Assembly (NCBI RefSeq): GCF_900323885.1
Contig: NZ_OOHJ01000018.1
Location: 1,413,001 to 1,477,000, forward strand
Length of the DNA stretch: 64,000 bases
Reading direction: 5' to 3'
Origin: [Actinomadura] parvosata subsp. kistnae
GTDB taxonomy: Bacteria; Actinomycetota; Actinomycetes; Streptosporangiales; Streptosporangiaceae
Under the pieces are notes generated by a model that was not told where the DNA came from, made no database searches, and worked only from the letters and a program-made list of their open reading frames with translations. The position numbers were made by a program, and so were the translations under genes. How positions within the stretch are numbered: position 1 is the first letter of the stretch; each line of letters starts with the position of its first letter. Below, one piece after another: positions 24,292 to 32,456 of this stretch.

Positions 24292-25128
24292 TCATCCTGG
24301 GTGTACGAGCACCAGCCTCTCGACCTTCTCCTTGGTGTCGGTGGCGGGGTCCGGCGTGTGCAGCACCACGTTCAGGTCCGCCCGGTCCGGCAGCCGGAAC
24401 AGCGAGTACGCGAAGACGAGCTTCCCGGCCTCGGGATGCGTGATCGCCTTGACGCCCTGCGACCGGGAGCGCACGTCGGGCCGGGCCCACAGCTCGGCGA
24501 AGTCCGGGCTGACCGCGCGCAGCTCGTCGGCGATCTGCCCGAACACCGGGTCGTCCGGGTAGCGGGCCGCCGAGGCACGGAAGTCGGCCACCATGTCGGG
24601 GGCGAACTCGTGCCAGACCGTGAACCGGCTGCGATAGATCGGGTGGGTGAAGAACGCCACCATGCAGTTGCGGACGTCGTCGTCGTAGCCGAAGACCGTC
24701 CGGGAGGCCGCGTTCATGGCGACCAGGTTGTAGTGCCGGTCCAGCACGTGGGCCGGGTTCGGCAGCCACGCGTCCAGCACCGCGCGGAGCTGGTCGCCGA
24801 CCGGCGCGCCCGGCTGCCCGGCGGGGTCCGGCGGGTTCAGCCCGGCCAGCACGTACAGGTGCGCGCGCTCCGCCTCGTCCAGCAGCAGCGCGCGGGCGAC
24901 CGCGTCGAGCACGGCGTCGGAGACCTTGATGTCGCGCCCCTGCTCCAGCCACGTGTACCAGGACACCCCGACCCCGGCGAGCACGGCCACCTCTTCCCTG
25001 CGCAGCCCGGGGGTGCGGCGGCGGCCGGCGGCCGGCATGCCGACGTCGGCGGGCGTCAGCGCCTCGCGCTTGGCACGCAGGAACTCCTTGAGCTGGTCGC
25101 GGCGGCGTTGTGCGGCGGTCACGGACAC
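24292..25128 (-). CDS. XRE-family regulator with MmyB-like ligand-binding domain
   Basis: A 278-residue regulator: HTH_3-type domain (about 12-82, with LRREEVAVLAGVGVSWYTWLEQGRDI) and the MmyB-like PAS-related domain (about 95-265, starts near VLDAWLPNPAHVLDRHYNLVAMN and includes a conserved Trp/Phe-rich pocket). Relatives bind fatty-acid-like ligands and control adjacent oxidoreductase genes, which fits the zinc-type dehydrogenase 35 nt downstream. The start is GTG 25128 (next in-frame GTG 6 nt later). It lies 28 nt from the end of the monooxygenase gene upstream. Confidence 0.92.
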   Translation of the reverse strand: MSVTAAQRRRDQLKEFLRAKREALTPADVGMPAAGRRRTPGLRREEVAVLAGVGVSWYTWLEQGRDIKVSDAVLDAVARALLLDEAERAHLYVLAGLNPPDPAGQPGAPVGDQLRAVLDAWLPNPAHVLDRHYNLVAMNAASRTVFGYDDDVRNCMVAFFTHPIYRSRFTVWHEFAPDMVADFRASAARYPDDPVFGQIADELRAVSPDFAELWARPDVRSRSQGVKAITHPEAGKLVFAYSLFRLPDRADLNVVLHTPDPATDTKEKVERLVLVHPG

Positions 25129-25156
25129 ACGATAAGCGACGTTCGTCCCCTTCGTG

Positions 25157-26344
25157 CTACTTCCTTGGGTAGTCGCGCAGGGTGATGTTCTCGGCGGCCT
25201 TGCGGGCGATGTTCGCCGCCATGTTCTTCCCCGGCAGGTACGGCATGATCTTGTAGTAGCGGTTGAGCAGCGAGGCCGCCAGGCGGCTGCTCGGGATCAT
25301 GAGCTTGGCCACGCCGTCGCCCATCTTCAGGCATCCCTCCGCGTACGCGCGCAGCTCCTCCTCGTACCGGGCGAAGGCGACGCGGTGGTCCCCGCCGGCC
25401 GCGGCCAGCTCGCCCGCCAGCACGTACGCACCCACCAGCGCCAGCCCCGTGCCCATGCCCGACAGGGACGACGGGCAGTACGCGGCGTCGCCGAGCAGCG
25501 CGACCCGGCCCCGCGTCCACCTGTCCAGGCGGACCTGGCCGACCGAGTCGAAGTAGAAGTCCGGCGCCCGCCGCATCTCGCGCAGCAGGTGATCGCTCTG
25601 CCAGCCGTTGCCCGTGAAGTGCTCGGCCAGAACGTCCTGCTGGCGGGCCACGTCACGGCGGTCCAGGTCCAGCAGCGGCGAGCCGAAGTAGAAGACCGCC
25701 TTCGCCTCCGCGTTGTGGCGGGCGCTGTACATCGCGACGAGCCTGCTCCCCGTCCGGTACGCGTGGCCGACATGATCCAGGCCGAGATGGTTGGCCGTGG
25801 TGAAGATCGCGCAGTAGACACCCAGGTGCCTGACGAACCGCTCCTCCGGGCCGAACGCCAGCCGGCGCGTGTTCGAGTGCAGGCCGTCGGCGCCGACGAC
25901 CAGGTCGAAACGGCGGGGCGCGGAACGCTCGAACGTGACGCTCACCCCGTCGGCGTCCTCGGTGAGCGAGGTGATCGAGTCGCCGAAGACGTACTCGGTG
26001 CCCTGCCGGGTGGCGTCGTACAGGATGCGGGCCAGGTCGCCGCGCAGGATCTCGACGTCGCCCGAGAACAGGTCGGCCGGCAGCTTGGCCTGCGGCTGGC
26101 CGGCGTCATTGACGTACCACATGGAGCCCATGCCGGTGCGGGCCTGCTCGACCGCCTGGAGGATGCCCATGCGGCGCAGCACCGTCAGGTGCGCCCGGCC
26201 GCGGAAGTCGACGGCGTAACCGCCGTCACGCAGCGCCGGGGCACGCTCGACGACCGTCGGGTTGAAGCCGTGGCGGCGCAGCCAGTAGGCGAGGGCGGGG
26301 CCGGCGACGGAGGCGCCGGAGATCAGGACGTCACGGTTTCTCAT
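25157..26344 (-). CDS. FAD-dependent monooxygenase (PHBH/TetX-like)
   Basis: A 395-residue class-A flavoprotein monooxygenase. The FAD dinucleotide fold is ISGASVAGPALAYWLRRHG (9-27; Gly-x-Ser-x-Ala-Gly variant), the second motif is VVGADGLHSNTRRL (about 168-181) and the FAD/ribityl motif is RGRVALLGDAAYCPSSL (about 280-296). It has no membrane segment. Enzymes of this group hydroxylate aromatic polyketides or inactivate antibiotics, but the substrate is not predictable. The ATG is at 26344, immediately downstream of a 32-bp tandem repeat region and the large AfsR-type regulator, which may control it. Confidence 0.92.
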   Translation of the reverse strand: MRNRDVLISGASVAGPALAYWLRRHGFNPTVVERAPALRDGGYAVDFRGRAHLTVLRRMGILQAVEQARTGMGSMWYVNDAGQPQAKLPADLFSGDVEILRGDLARILYDATRQGTEYVFGDSITSLTEDADGVSVTFERSAPRRFDLVVGADGLHSNTRRLAFGPEERFVRHLGVYCAIFTTANHLGLDHVGHAYRTGSRLVAMYSARHNAEAKAVFYFGSPLLDLDRRDVARQQDVLAEHFTGNGWQSDHLLREMRRAPDFYFDSVGQVRLDRWTRGRVALLGDAAYCPSSLSGMGTGLALVGAYVLAGELAAAGGDHRVAFARYEEELRAYAEGCLKMGDGVAKLMIPSSRLAASLLNRYYKIMPYLPGKNMAANIARKAAENITLRDYPRK

Positions 26345-26388
26345 GACGGCGAGCCTGCCGCGAACGGCTCACCACCGGCTCACCGCCC

Positions 26389-26516
26389 GCTCACCACCGG
26401 CCCGAGCGGGCTCCCCGCCTGCTCACCACCGGCCCGAGCGGGCTCCCCGCCTGCTCACCACCGGCCCCAGCGCGCCGCCCGCCCGCTCACCACCGGCCCC
26501 AGCGCGCCGCCCGCCC
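26389..26516. repeat. Four 32-bp tandem repeats between monooxygenase and AfsR-type gene
   Basis: Units begin GCTCACCACCGGCCC at 26389, 26421, 26453 and 26485. Units 1 and 2 are identical, units 3 and 4 are identical, and the two pairs differ in the second half. Shorter 11-bp GCTCA-led repeats flank the array on both sides (about 26367-26388 and 26517-26600). No spacers are present, so it is a minisatellite, not a CRISPR array. It fills most of the 239-bp gap. Confidence 0.9.
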
Positions 26517-26583
26517 GCTCACCGCACGCCCACGGCGGGCTCCGGCGGGGTGCCCGCCTGCTCAGCGCCCGCTCAGCGCCTGC

Positions 26584-29500
26584 TCACGGGCCGCTCACCG
26601 CCTCGACGACAGGTTGGGGCAGGCCCAGGAGGCGCAGGGCGTCGGGGACGGAGGGGCCCATCGCCGCCGCGAATCCCGCGGCGCGCCGGTAGTGCGTGCG
26701 GGCCGTGGCGTGGTCGCCGCGTGCCTCGGCGGTACGGCCGAGCCCGGCCAGCGCGCGTACCCGGTTGCCGATGCTCTTGACCCAGTGCGGGTCGATGCGT
26801 TCGAGGGCGTCCGTGTAGAGGCGCTCGGCCTCCGCCAGGTCGCCGTGCAGGAGGGCGAGGTCGCCCAGCCCGCGCAGGGCGGCGGCCAGGCCGGCCGGGC
26901 TGCCGGCGCGGCGGGCCAGCGCGGCGGCCCGCGCGTAGTCGGCGCGGGCGGCCTCCGGATCGCCGGCGGCCAGGTGGTCGCCCCGGTTGACCAGCAGGTC
27001 GGCGGAGTCCTCCAGCGCGCCGAGCTCGTCGGTGAGGGCGAGCGCCTGGTCGGTCAGCAGGATCGCCTGCTCCCGGTCGCCCCTGCCGCCCGCCAGCCCG
27101 GCCAGGAAGTCGAGGGCGAGCGCCCTCCCCCAGCGGTCGCCGACCGCGCGGAACCCGTCCGCCGCCTCCCTGAACGCCCGCTCGGCCGCCCCGGTGTCAC
27201 CCGCCCCGAGCACCCCGAACCCGGACACATATCGGGCCACCGCGCGCACCCACGGGTCCGGGCTGTCCCCCAGGCCGGACACGAGGTCGTAGGCGTCGTC
27301 CGGGTCGGGCTCGCCCGCATTGTGCATCATCCACAGCAGCAGCGCGGCCGGATACCGTCCGGTCCGCCGGCCCTGCCACGCGGCGGCCAGCGCCTCCCCC
27401 GCCGCCCCGCGGTGCCGCTGCCAGGCCGCCCGCCCGGCGGGGACGGCCGCCGCCAGCAGCACGCACGTCACGTACTCCTCGCCCAGCCCCGGCGGCGGGG
27501 GCGCGTCACCGGCTGCGTCGAGCAACGCGATCGCCTCGGGCGCCGCCGACGCGGACACGCCCCGGATCCACAGGTACGCCGAAGCCGCCCCGAGCAGCCG
27601 CAACGCCGACTCTGCCTGCCCCGCCCGGACCGCCCAGCGCAGGGCCGCGAGCAGGTTGCCGTGCTCGGCCGCCAGGACCGGCAGCCAGGCGAGCTGCCCG
27701 GCCCGCGTCAGGTGCGGGTGAGCCGCCTGCGCCAGCTCCAGGTAGTGCCGGACGTGCGCGTGCCTGGCCTCCTCCCGCTCCCCCGCCGCCTCCAGCCTTT
27801 CGGCACCGTACGCCCGGATCGTCTCCAACATCCTGAACCGGCCACCAGCCGGCTTCGAGCCCTCGACCAGCTCCGAGCCGCTGACCGGCGCCACCCCTGG
27901 CACCCGCTCCAGAAGCGATTTGTCCACCAGGGACTCCAGGGTGTCCCCGTCCGTGCCGCACACCCGCAGCGCGGCCTCGGCGGTCGCGCCGCCGGCGAAG
28001 ACCGTGAACCGGCGGGCGGCCCGCTGCTCGTCCTCGCCGAGCAGGTCCCAGCTCCAGCCGACGACCGTACGGAGGGTGCGGTGCCGTTGCTCGGCCGTGC
28101 GGGCGCCGCGCGCGGTGACGCCCAGCAGGTCGTCCAGCCGGCCGGCCAGGTCGTGCACGTCCAGGGTGCGCAGCCGGGCCGCGGCCAGCTCGATGGCCAG
28201 CGGGAGGCCGTCGAGTGCCGTACAGATGCGGCGCACCAGCGCGGGGTCGGCGGCGAAGCCCTGGCGGGCGGCCCGCGCCCGGTCGGTGAACAGCCGGGCC
28301 GCCGCGTCGCCGTCCAGCGGGCGCACCGGCCGGACGTGCTCGCCGATGATGCCCAGCGGCTCCCTGCTGGTGGCCAGCACCCGCAGCCGCGGGCAGGTCG
28401 CCAGGAGGCGCGACACCAGCGCGGCGGCCTCGTCGACGACGTGCTCGCAGTTGTCGAGGACGAGCAGCAGGTGGCGGTCCGACAGGGCGGTGATGAGGCG
28501 GTCGAGCGGGGCCCGCGGGCCATCGGCGAGCTGCAGCCCGTTCTGCCGCAACCCGAGCGCGCCCAGCAACGCCTGCGCCAGCCCGGCCCCGTCACGCAGA
28601 GCGGCCAGCTCCGCGAAACACACCTCACCGCCCGCACCGCCGGCGCTCCCGGCCGACGCCGGGACGGTCTCAACCGACGGGGCCGCGCCACCGACCGACG
28701 CGGCGCCCACCTCGGCCGACAGGGCCGCGCCGCCCGCCGACGCGGCGGCCACCTCGGCGGACAGCCGGGTCTTGCCCACCCCGCCTGGCCCCGTCAGCGT
28801 GACGAGCCGGGCCACCCGCAGCAGCTCGCCGATCTCGGCCAGCTCCGCCGCGCGGCCCACGAAGGAGGTGTGCTGGGCGGGCGGCGCGACCGGCGACGGC
28901 GACGGGCCGGCGCTCAGCAGCTCCCGGTGCAGCCCGGCCAGCTCGGCCGACGGGTCGGCGCCCAGCTCCTCGGCGAGGTGCCGCCGGGTCTCCTCGAACA
29001 CGGCCAGCGCCTCGGCCTGCCCGCCGTCCGCCGACAGTGCCCGCATGAGCAGCCCCGCCGCCCGTTCGCGGAGGGGATGCCGGCTGACCAGCTCGCGCAG
29101 CTCGGGGACGACCGCGCGGTGCGAGCCGAGCCGCAGCTCCCCCTCGGCCCGGTCCTCCAGGGCGGCCAGCCGCAGCTCCTCAAGCCGCACGGCGGCGGCC
29201 CGCGCCATCCCGCTCTCAGGCAGGTCGGCCAGCGCCGGCCCCCGCCAGAGCGCCAGTGCCTGGCGCAGCAGCGGCACCGCCCGCCCGGCATCGCCGTCAC
29301 GGAGCGCGTCCCGCCCCTCGGCCGCGAGCCGCTCGAACCGGCAGGCGTCCACGTCCTCGTCAGCCACCATGATCCGGTAACCGGCCCCGGCCCGCTCGAC
29401 CACGGCCTCCGCCCCGAGGGCCGCACGCAGGCGGGACACCTGCGAGTGCAGGGCATGCGCCGAAGCCCCGGCCGGGGCGATCTCCTCCGCCAGCCGGTCG

Positions 29501-29628
29501 GCGGACACGACCGCGCGGGGACGTACGAGCAGCAACGCCAGCAACGCGCGGCGAGCGGGCCCGCCCAGCGGCACCCCCGCCCCGTCGGCGCGCCACGCCC
29601 TGGTCTCACCGAGGATCCCGAACCGCAT
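26584..29628 (-). CDS. AfsR/SARP-type transcriptional regulator with NB-ARC and TPR
   Basis: A 1014-residue regulator. Winged-helix DNA-binding domain (about 1-90) and BTAD (about 93-240) make up the SARP module; an NB-ARC-type ATPase follows with P-loop TGPGGVGKTRL (279-289), LLVLDNCEHVVDEA as Walker B, and ATSREPLG; the C-terminal half is TPR-like helical repeats. This architecture is that of AfsR-type activators of secondary metabolism. Directly after the P-loop, residues 290-331 consist of three 14-residue repeats absent from its paralogue at 33486. It is upstream of the FAD monooxygenase on the same strand. Confidence 0.92.
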   Translation of the reverse strand: MRFGILGETRAWRADGAGVPLGGPARRALLALLLVRPRAVVSADRLAEEIAPAGASAHALHSQVSRLRAALGAEAVVERAGAGYRIMVADEDVDACRFERLAAEGRDALRDGDAGRAVPLLRQALALWRGPALADLPESGMARAAAVRLEELRLAALEDRAEGELRLGSHRAVVPELRELVSRHPLRERAAGLLMRALSADGGQAEALAVFEETRRHLAEELGADPSAELAGLHRELLSAGPSPSPVAPPAQHTSFVGRAAELAEIGELLRVARLVTLTGPGGVGKTRLSAEVAAASAGGAALSAEVGAASVGGAAPSVETVPASAGSAGGAGGEVCFAELAALRDGAGLAQALLGALGLRQNGLQLADGPRAPLDRLITALSDRHLLLVLDNCEHVVDEAAALVSRLLATCPRLRVLATSREPLGIIGEHVRPVRPLDGDAAARLFTDRARAARQGFAADPALVRRICTALDGLPLAIELAAARLRTLDVHDLAGRLDDLLGVTARGARTAEQRHRTLRTVVGWSWDLLGEDEQRAARRFTVFAGGATAEAALRVCGTDGDTLESLVDKSLLERVPGVAPVSGSELVEGSKPAGGRFRMLETIRAYGAERLEAAGEREEARHAHVRHYLELAQAAHPHLTRAGQLAWLPVLAAEHGNLLAALRWAVRAGQAESALRLLGAASAYLWIRGVSASAAPEAIALLDAAGDAPPPPGLGEEYVTCVLLAAAVPAGRAAWQRHRGAAGEALAAAWQGRRTGRYPAALLLWMMHNAGEPDPDDAYDLVSGLGDSPDPWVRAVARYVSGFGVLGAGDTGAAERAFREAADGFRAVGDRWGRALALDFLAGLAGGRGDREQAILLTDQALALTDELGALEDSADLLVNRGDHLAAGDPEAARADYARAAALARRAGSPAGLAAALRGLGDLALLHGDLAEAERLYTDALERIDPHWVKSIGNRVRALAGLGRTAEARGDHATARTHYRRAAGFAAAMGPSVPDALRLLGLPQPVVEAVSGP
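28627..28761 (-). repeat. 42-bp in-frame repeats after the P-loop of the AfsR-type gene
   Basis: Three 14-residue units: SAEVAAASAGGAAL, SAEVGAASVGGAAP, SVETVPASAGSAGG. They begin on the Ser after the P-loop sequence GKTRL, lengthening the loop between Walker A and the next strand by about 40 residues relative to the second AfsR-type protein in the window. Confidence 0.8.
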
Positions 29629-29685
29629 GCCGGTGATTATCCACCGGCCCCGATCAGCGCCCGCCGAGGCCGGGAGGGCCGGGGC

Positions 29686-30099
29686 TCAGGCGAGGGCGTA
29701 GAAGTCGAGGGCGACGTCGAAGCCGTCGCGGCAGTTGCGGTGCGAGCGGTAGCAGGGCCGCCAGGCCGAGCTGGCGCCCACGCCGGCGCGCGCGTCTTGA
29801 AGGGCCGAGGGGACGCGCTCGGGCCGGGGCAGCAGCCCGTGGCCGAGGTAGCGGACGCCGGTCAGCTCGGTGTGCCGGCCGCGGCCGCCCGAGACGAACG
29901 TGCCGAGGCGCCAGCCGCTCTCTTCGTCCCACACCAGTGCGGTGCCGTCGGTGAGCCTGAGGGTGGCGTCCCTGGGATCGCACGGGCCTTCCCACCAGTC
30001 GGCGACCTCGTCCCCGAGCAGCTCCACGACCTGCTGGACGTAGCTGATCGGCTGCTGAAGCCACTCGTCGGTGTACGGCTCGACGTGCCTGATGGCCAC
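29686..30099 (-). CDS. Hypothetical protein, 137 aa
   Basis: A soluble protein beginning with a helical segment (HVEPYTDEWLQQPISYVQQVVELLGDEVADW), then a short beta region (RLTDGTALVWDEESGWRLGTFV) and a C-terminal half with two Cys (WRPCYRSHRNCRDGFD). The pattern resembles uncharacterised actinobacterial DUF6292-like proteins, but I am unsure. GTG 30099 is preferred because AAGGGGG lies about 8-10 nt upstream; ATG 30195 would add a 32-residue leader with atypical codon use. It is divergent from a small membrane-peptide gene with a 139-bp shared region. Confidence 0.75.
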   Translation of the reverse strand: MAIRHVEPYTDEWLQQPISYVQQVVELLGDEVADWWEGPCDPRDATLRLTDGTALVWDEESGWRLGTFVSGGRGRHTELTGVRYLGHGLLPRPERVPSALQDARAGVGASSAWRPCYRSHRNCRDGFDVALDFYALA

Positions 30100-30197
30100 G
30101 GACGGCACCCCCTTGTGTCCAGACGGTAAGGAAAAAGCGGCGGTACGCAACGATACCCGCGGCGAACTTATTCCGTTGCACGTCCGTCTAGTCATTA

Positions 30198-30216
30198 CGG
30201 ACGATATTTACGTCCG
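30198..30216. promoter_or_regulatory. Inverted repeat in the divergent control region
   Basis: CGGACG (30198-30203), spacer atattta, CGTCCG (30211-30216). It sits in an AT-richer patch, 22 nt upstream of the small ORF start at 30239 and about 100 nt upstream of the divergent gene. Possible operator; the binding protein is unknown. Confidence 0.4.
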
Positions 30217-30238
30217 ACACGGGGAAGGAGGGGTTCCC

Positions 30239-30364
30239 ATGATTGCCGCGGTACTCCTCATCGTGCTCATGGTCGTCGCGGTGACGACCACGGAGCTGTG
30301 CATGCGCTGCTCTGGTGACGGCAAAGAGAGTGTCGAGTCCCCCGGCGAGATCACCGGGGACTAG
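30239..30364 (+). CDS. Small membrane peptide, 41 aa
   Basis: Short ORF with a very strong ribosome site (GAAGGAGGGG, 6 nt before ATG 30239). The peptide has a hydrophobic N-terminal helix (about 2-19, IAAVLLIVLMVVAVTTTE) and a polar tail with a Cys pair (LCMRCSGDG). The stop is 10 nt before the start of the DUF2269 membrane protein gene, so co-translation is likely. No homology that I recognise. The strong Shine-Dalgarno and coupled spacing are the grounds for calling it real. Confidence 0.6.
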   Translation: MIAAVLLIVLMVVAVTTTELCMRCSGDGKESVESPGEITGD

Positions 30365-30374
30365 TCTCTCTGCC

Positions 30375-30806
30375 ATGCCGTCCCTGCTTCTCTGGCTGCA
30401 CATCGGCTTCGCGATCTTCACGATCGGGCCGGTGACCGCCGCGACGATGTCCGCGCCGCGCGCCATCCGCACCAAGAACGTGCCCGCGCTGCAGTTCATC
30501 CAGCGCCTCACGAGGATCTACAGCCTCGGGAGCCTGGGTGTGTTCGTGTTCGGGCTGGTGCTCGGCATCGTGCTCGGCGGCGGCGTGCTCGGCCGATGGT
30601 ACATGACGGCGTCCATGACGCTGTTCATCGTGGCCGCCGTCATGCTGGTGATCATCGACCGTGACCTGCGCACCGCCGTTCAGGCGCTCTCCAGCGAGAG
30701 CGCCGACGACGACGCCAAGGTGCAGAACGGGCGGATCGCCGCGATCAGCGGGCTGCTGTCCGTGATCTGGCTGGTGATCCTGTTCCTGATGGTCGTGCCT
30801 GAATAA
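30375..30806 (+). CDS. DUF2269-like integral membrane protein
   Basis: A 143-residue protein with four predicted membrane helices (about 4-24, 48-70, 73-96 and 118-140). The start LLLWLHIGFAIFTIGPVTAA with a His in the first helix is typical of DUF2269 and related four-helix proteins that may bind haem or transport ions; function is not known. ATG 30375 is used; an upstream in-frame start at 30315 would overlap the small peptide gene. It converges on metB with only 4 nt between the stops. Confidence 0.85.
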   Translation: MPSLLLWLHIGFAIFTIGPVTAATMSAPRAIRTKNVPALQFIQRLTRIYSLGSLGVFVFGLVLGIVLGGGVLGRWYMTASMTLFIVAAVMLVIIDRDLRTAVQALSSESADDDAKVQNGRIAAISGLLSVIWLVILFLMVVPE

Positions 30807-30810
30807 CCGC

Positions 30811-31950
30811 TCAGCCGAGTGCCTGGGTGAGGTCGGCGAGCAGGTCGTCGACCGTCTCGATGCCGACCGAGAGCCGCACCAGGTCGGCGGGCACCTCCAG
30901 CGGCGAGCCCGCCGCCGAGGCGTGCGTCATCCGGCCCGGGTGCTCGATGAGCGACTCGACCCCGCCGAGCGACTCGCCCAGCGTGAACAGCTTGGCCCGG
31001 TCGCACACGGCCACGGCCTCCGCCTCGCCCCCGGCGACGCGGAACGACACCATGCCCCCGAACCTGCGCATCTGCTTGGCCGCCACCTCGTGCCCGGCGT
31101 GGTCGGGCAGCCCGGGGTAGAGCACCTCGGTCACGCGCGGGTGGGCGAGCAGCAGGTCGACGACGCGCTCGGCGTTGTCGCAGTGGCGGTCCATGCGTAC
31201 GCCGAGCGTCTTGAGCCCCCGCAGCGTCAGCCACGCGTCGAACGGCCCGGCCACCGCGCCCATCGCGTTCTGGTGGTAGGTCAGCTCCTCACCGAGCCCC
31301 GCGTCGGCGGCCACCAGGGCGCCGCCCACGACGTCGGAGTGCCCGCCGACGTACTTGGTGGTCGAGTGCACGACCACGTCGGCGCCCAGGGCGAGCGGCT
31401 GCTGCAGGTACGGCGAGGCGAAGGTGTTGTCGACGACCAGCAGCGAGCCGTTGTCGTGGGCGAGCTGCGCCAGCGCGGCGATGTCGGCGATGCCGAGCAG
31501 CGGGTTCGTCGGCGTCTCGACCCAGACGACCTTCGTCTTCTGCGTCATGGCCGCGGCCACGGCGTCGAGGTCGTGCAGCGGCACCGGGTCGTAGTGCAGG
31601 TCCCAGCGCTCGTGCACCTTGGCGAACAGCCGGTACGTGCCTCCGTAGGCGTCGTTCGGGATGATCACGTGGTCCTGCGGCTTGCACACCGTGCGCAGCA
31701 GGGTGTCCTCGGCGGCCAGCCCCGACGCGAACGCCAGCCCGCGCGCCCCGCCCTCCACGGCGGCCAGCGCGGATTCGAGCGCGGTCCTGGTGGGGTTGGC
31801 CGAGCGGCTGTACTCATATCCCGAACGCAGGCCGCCCACGCCGTCCTGCTTGTAGGTGGACGTGGCGTAGATCGGCGGCACGACCGCGCCGGTCAGCGGG
31901 TCGGGCTCCTGACCTGCGTGGATGGCCAGGGTCTCAAAACCGTTGCTCAT
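30811..31950 (-). CDS. metB: Cystathionine gamma-synthase / gamma-lyase family enzyme
   Basis: PLP enzyme of transsulfuration, 379 residues. The PLP lysine is in VHSTTKYVGGHSDVVGG; other family markers are the N-terminal FETLAIHAGQEPDPLTGAV, YEYSRSANPTRTALE and the C-terminal RLSVGIETVDDLLADL. Sequence alone does not fully separate gamma-synthase (O-acyl-homoserine + Cys) from gamma-lyase; the CBS gene 6 kb away makes a role in reverse transsulfuration (homocysteine to cysteine) equally plausible. The ATG start is at 31950. The neighbouring genes are not metabolic partners. Upstream lies a cluster of GC hairpins. Confidence 0.93.
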   Translation of the reverse strand: MSNGFETLAIHAGQEPDPLTGAVVPPIYATSTYKQDGVGGLRSGYEYSRSANPTRTALESALAAVEGGARGLAFASGLAAEDTLLRTVCKPQDHVIIPNDAYGGTYRLFAKVHERWDLHYDPVPLHDLDAVAAAMTQKTKVVWVETPTNPLLGIADIAALAQLAHDNGSLLVVDNTFASPYLQQPLALGADVVVHSTTKYVGGHSDVVGGALVAADAGLGEELTYHQNAMGAVAGPFDAWLTLRGLKTLGVRMDRHCDNAERVVDLLLAHPRVTEVLYPGLPDHAGHEVAAKQMRRFGGMVSFRVAGGEAEAVAVCDRAKLFTLGESLGGVESLIEHPGRMTHASAAGSPLEVPADLVRLSVGIETVDDLLADLTQALG

Positions 31951-31980
31951 AAGGCCACGTTACAGGCCGCCGCCACGCGA

Positions 31981-32147
31981 ACGGCCCGCCCCTGAGCGCG
32001 GGCCGTCCCGCGAAACGGCCCTCTCCTGCGCGCGGACCATCACGCGGAACGGCCCGCGATCCGGTCCCCTCCGGATCGCGGGCCGTGCACGGGAGCCCGT
32101 CCCCACGTAGCTCCCGTGCGGGCTCGCGCACCATGCCCGCGCGAGCC
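31981..32147. repeat. Cluster of four GC-rich hairpins
   Basis: Four inverted repeats in 167 bp: ACGGCCCGC/GCGGGCCGT (31981-32006); the perfect 16-bp stem ACGGCCCGCGATCCGG/CCGGATCGCGGGCCGT with a 6-nt loop (32049-32086); GCACGGGAGC/GCTCCCGTGC (32087-32119); and GGCTCGCGC/GCGCGAGCC (32121-32147). They lie between the minus-strand small membrane gene (ends 32155) and the metB start (31950), so they probably terminate the former; no T-tract is seen. Confidence 0.75.
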
Positions 32148-32154
32148 GGGCCTG

Positions 32155-32349
32155 TCAGGCCGCCTTGGGCTCGTGACGGTCCTCGCCCGGCCGGGGCGAG
32201 AGCCGCACCACGTCCGCCTCGATGTACCGGCCGCTGCCGCCCTCCGCCCGCTCCCCGTTGATGCGGGAGAGCAGCACGGGGTCGGCCAGCGCGAGCAGCA
32301 CGCCCACGACCAGTCCCACTCCCAGCAACGCGAACCCGATGGCAACCAT
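32155..32349 (-). CDS. Small membrane protein, 64 aa
   Basis: One N-terminal membrane helix (about 2-24, AIGFALLGVGLVVGVLLALADPVL) and a basic/acidic cytoplasmic tail (RYIEADVVRLSPRPGED). ATG 32349 has AAGGGGAG about 6 nt upstream and is preferred to an in-frame start at 32370. No known family. Divergent from the sensor kinase gene with a 107-bp gap and followed by the hairpin cluster. Confidence 0.7.
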   Translation of the reverse strand: MVAIGFALLGVGLVVGVLLALADPVLLSRINGERAEGGSGRYIEADVVRLSPRPGEDRHEPKAA

Positions 32350-32456
32350 GTCTTCTCCCCTTCCGACCACTCCAGCATCGGTGAAGGCCCCCTTGCGCCG
32401 CCTCCGCTGAAGGGCTGGTCTCCGCCCGGGCCTCTCGGCCGAACGGTTGATACGAG

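Noticed and set aside
26389..26516. Possible CRISPR array (regular 32-bp repeats)
   Set aside because: Repeats are directly adjacent with no spacers, and no cas genes are present.
26614..30129. Long plus-strand open frame opposite the first AfsR-type gene
   Set aside because: Shadow of the AfsR frame; low-complexity Arg/Gly/Gln translation without a family.
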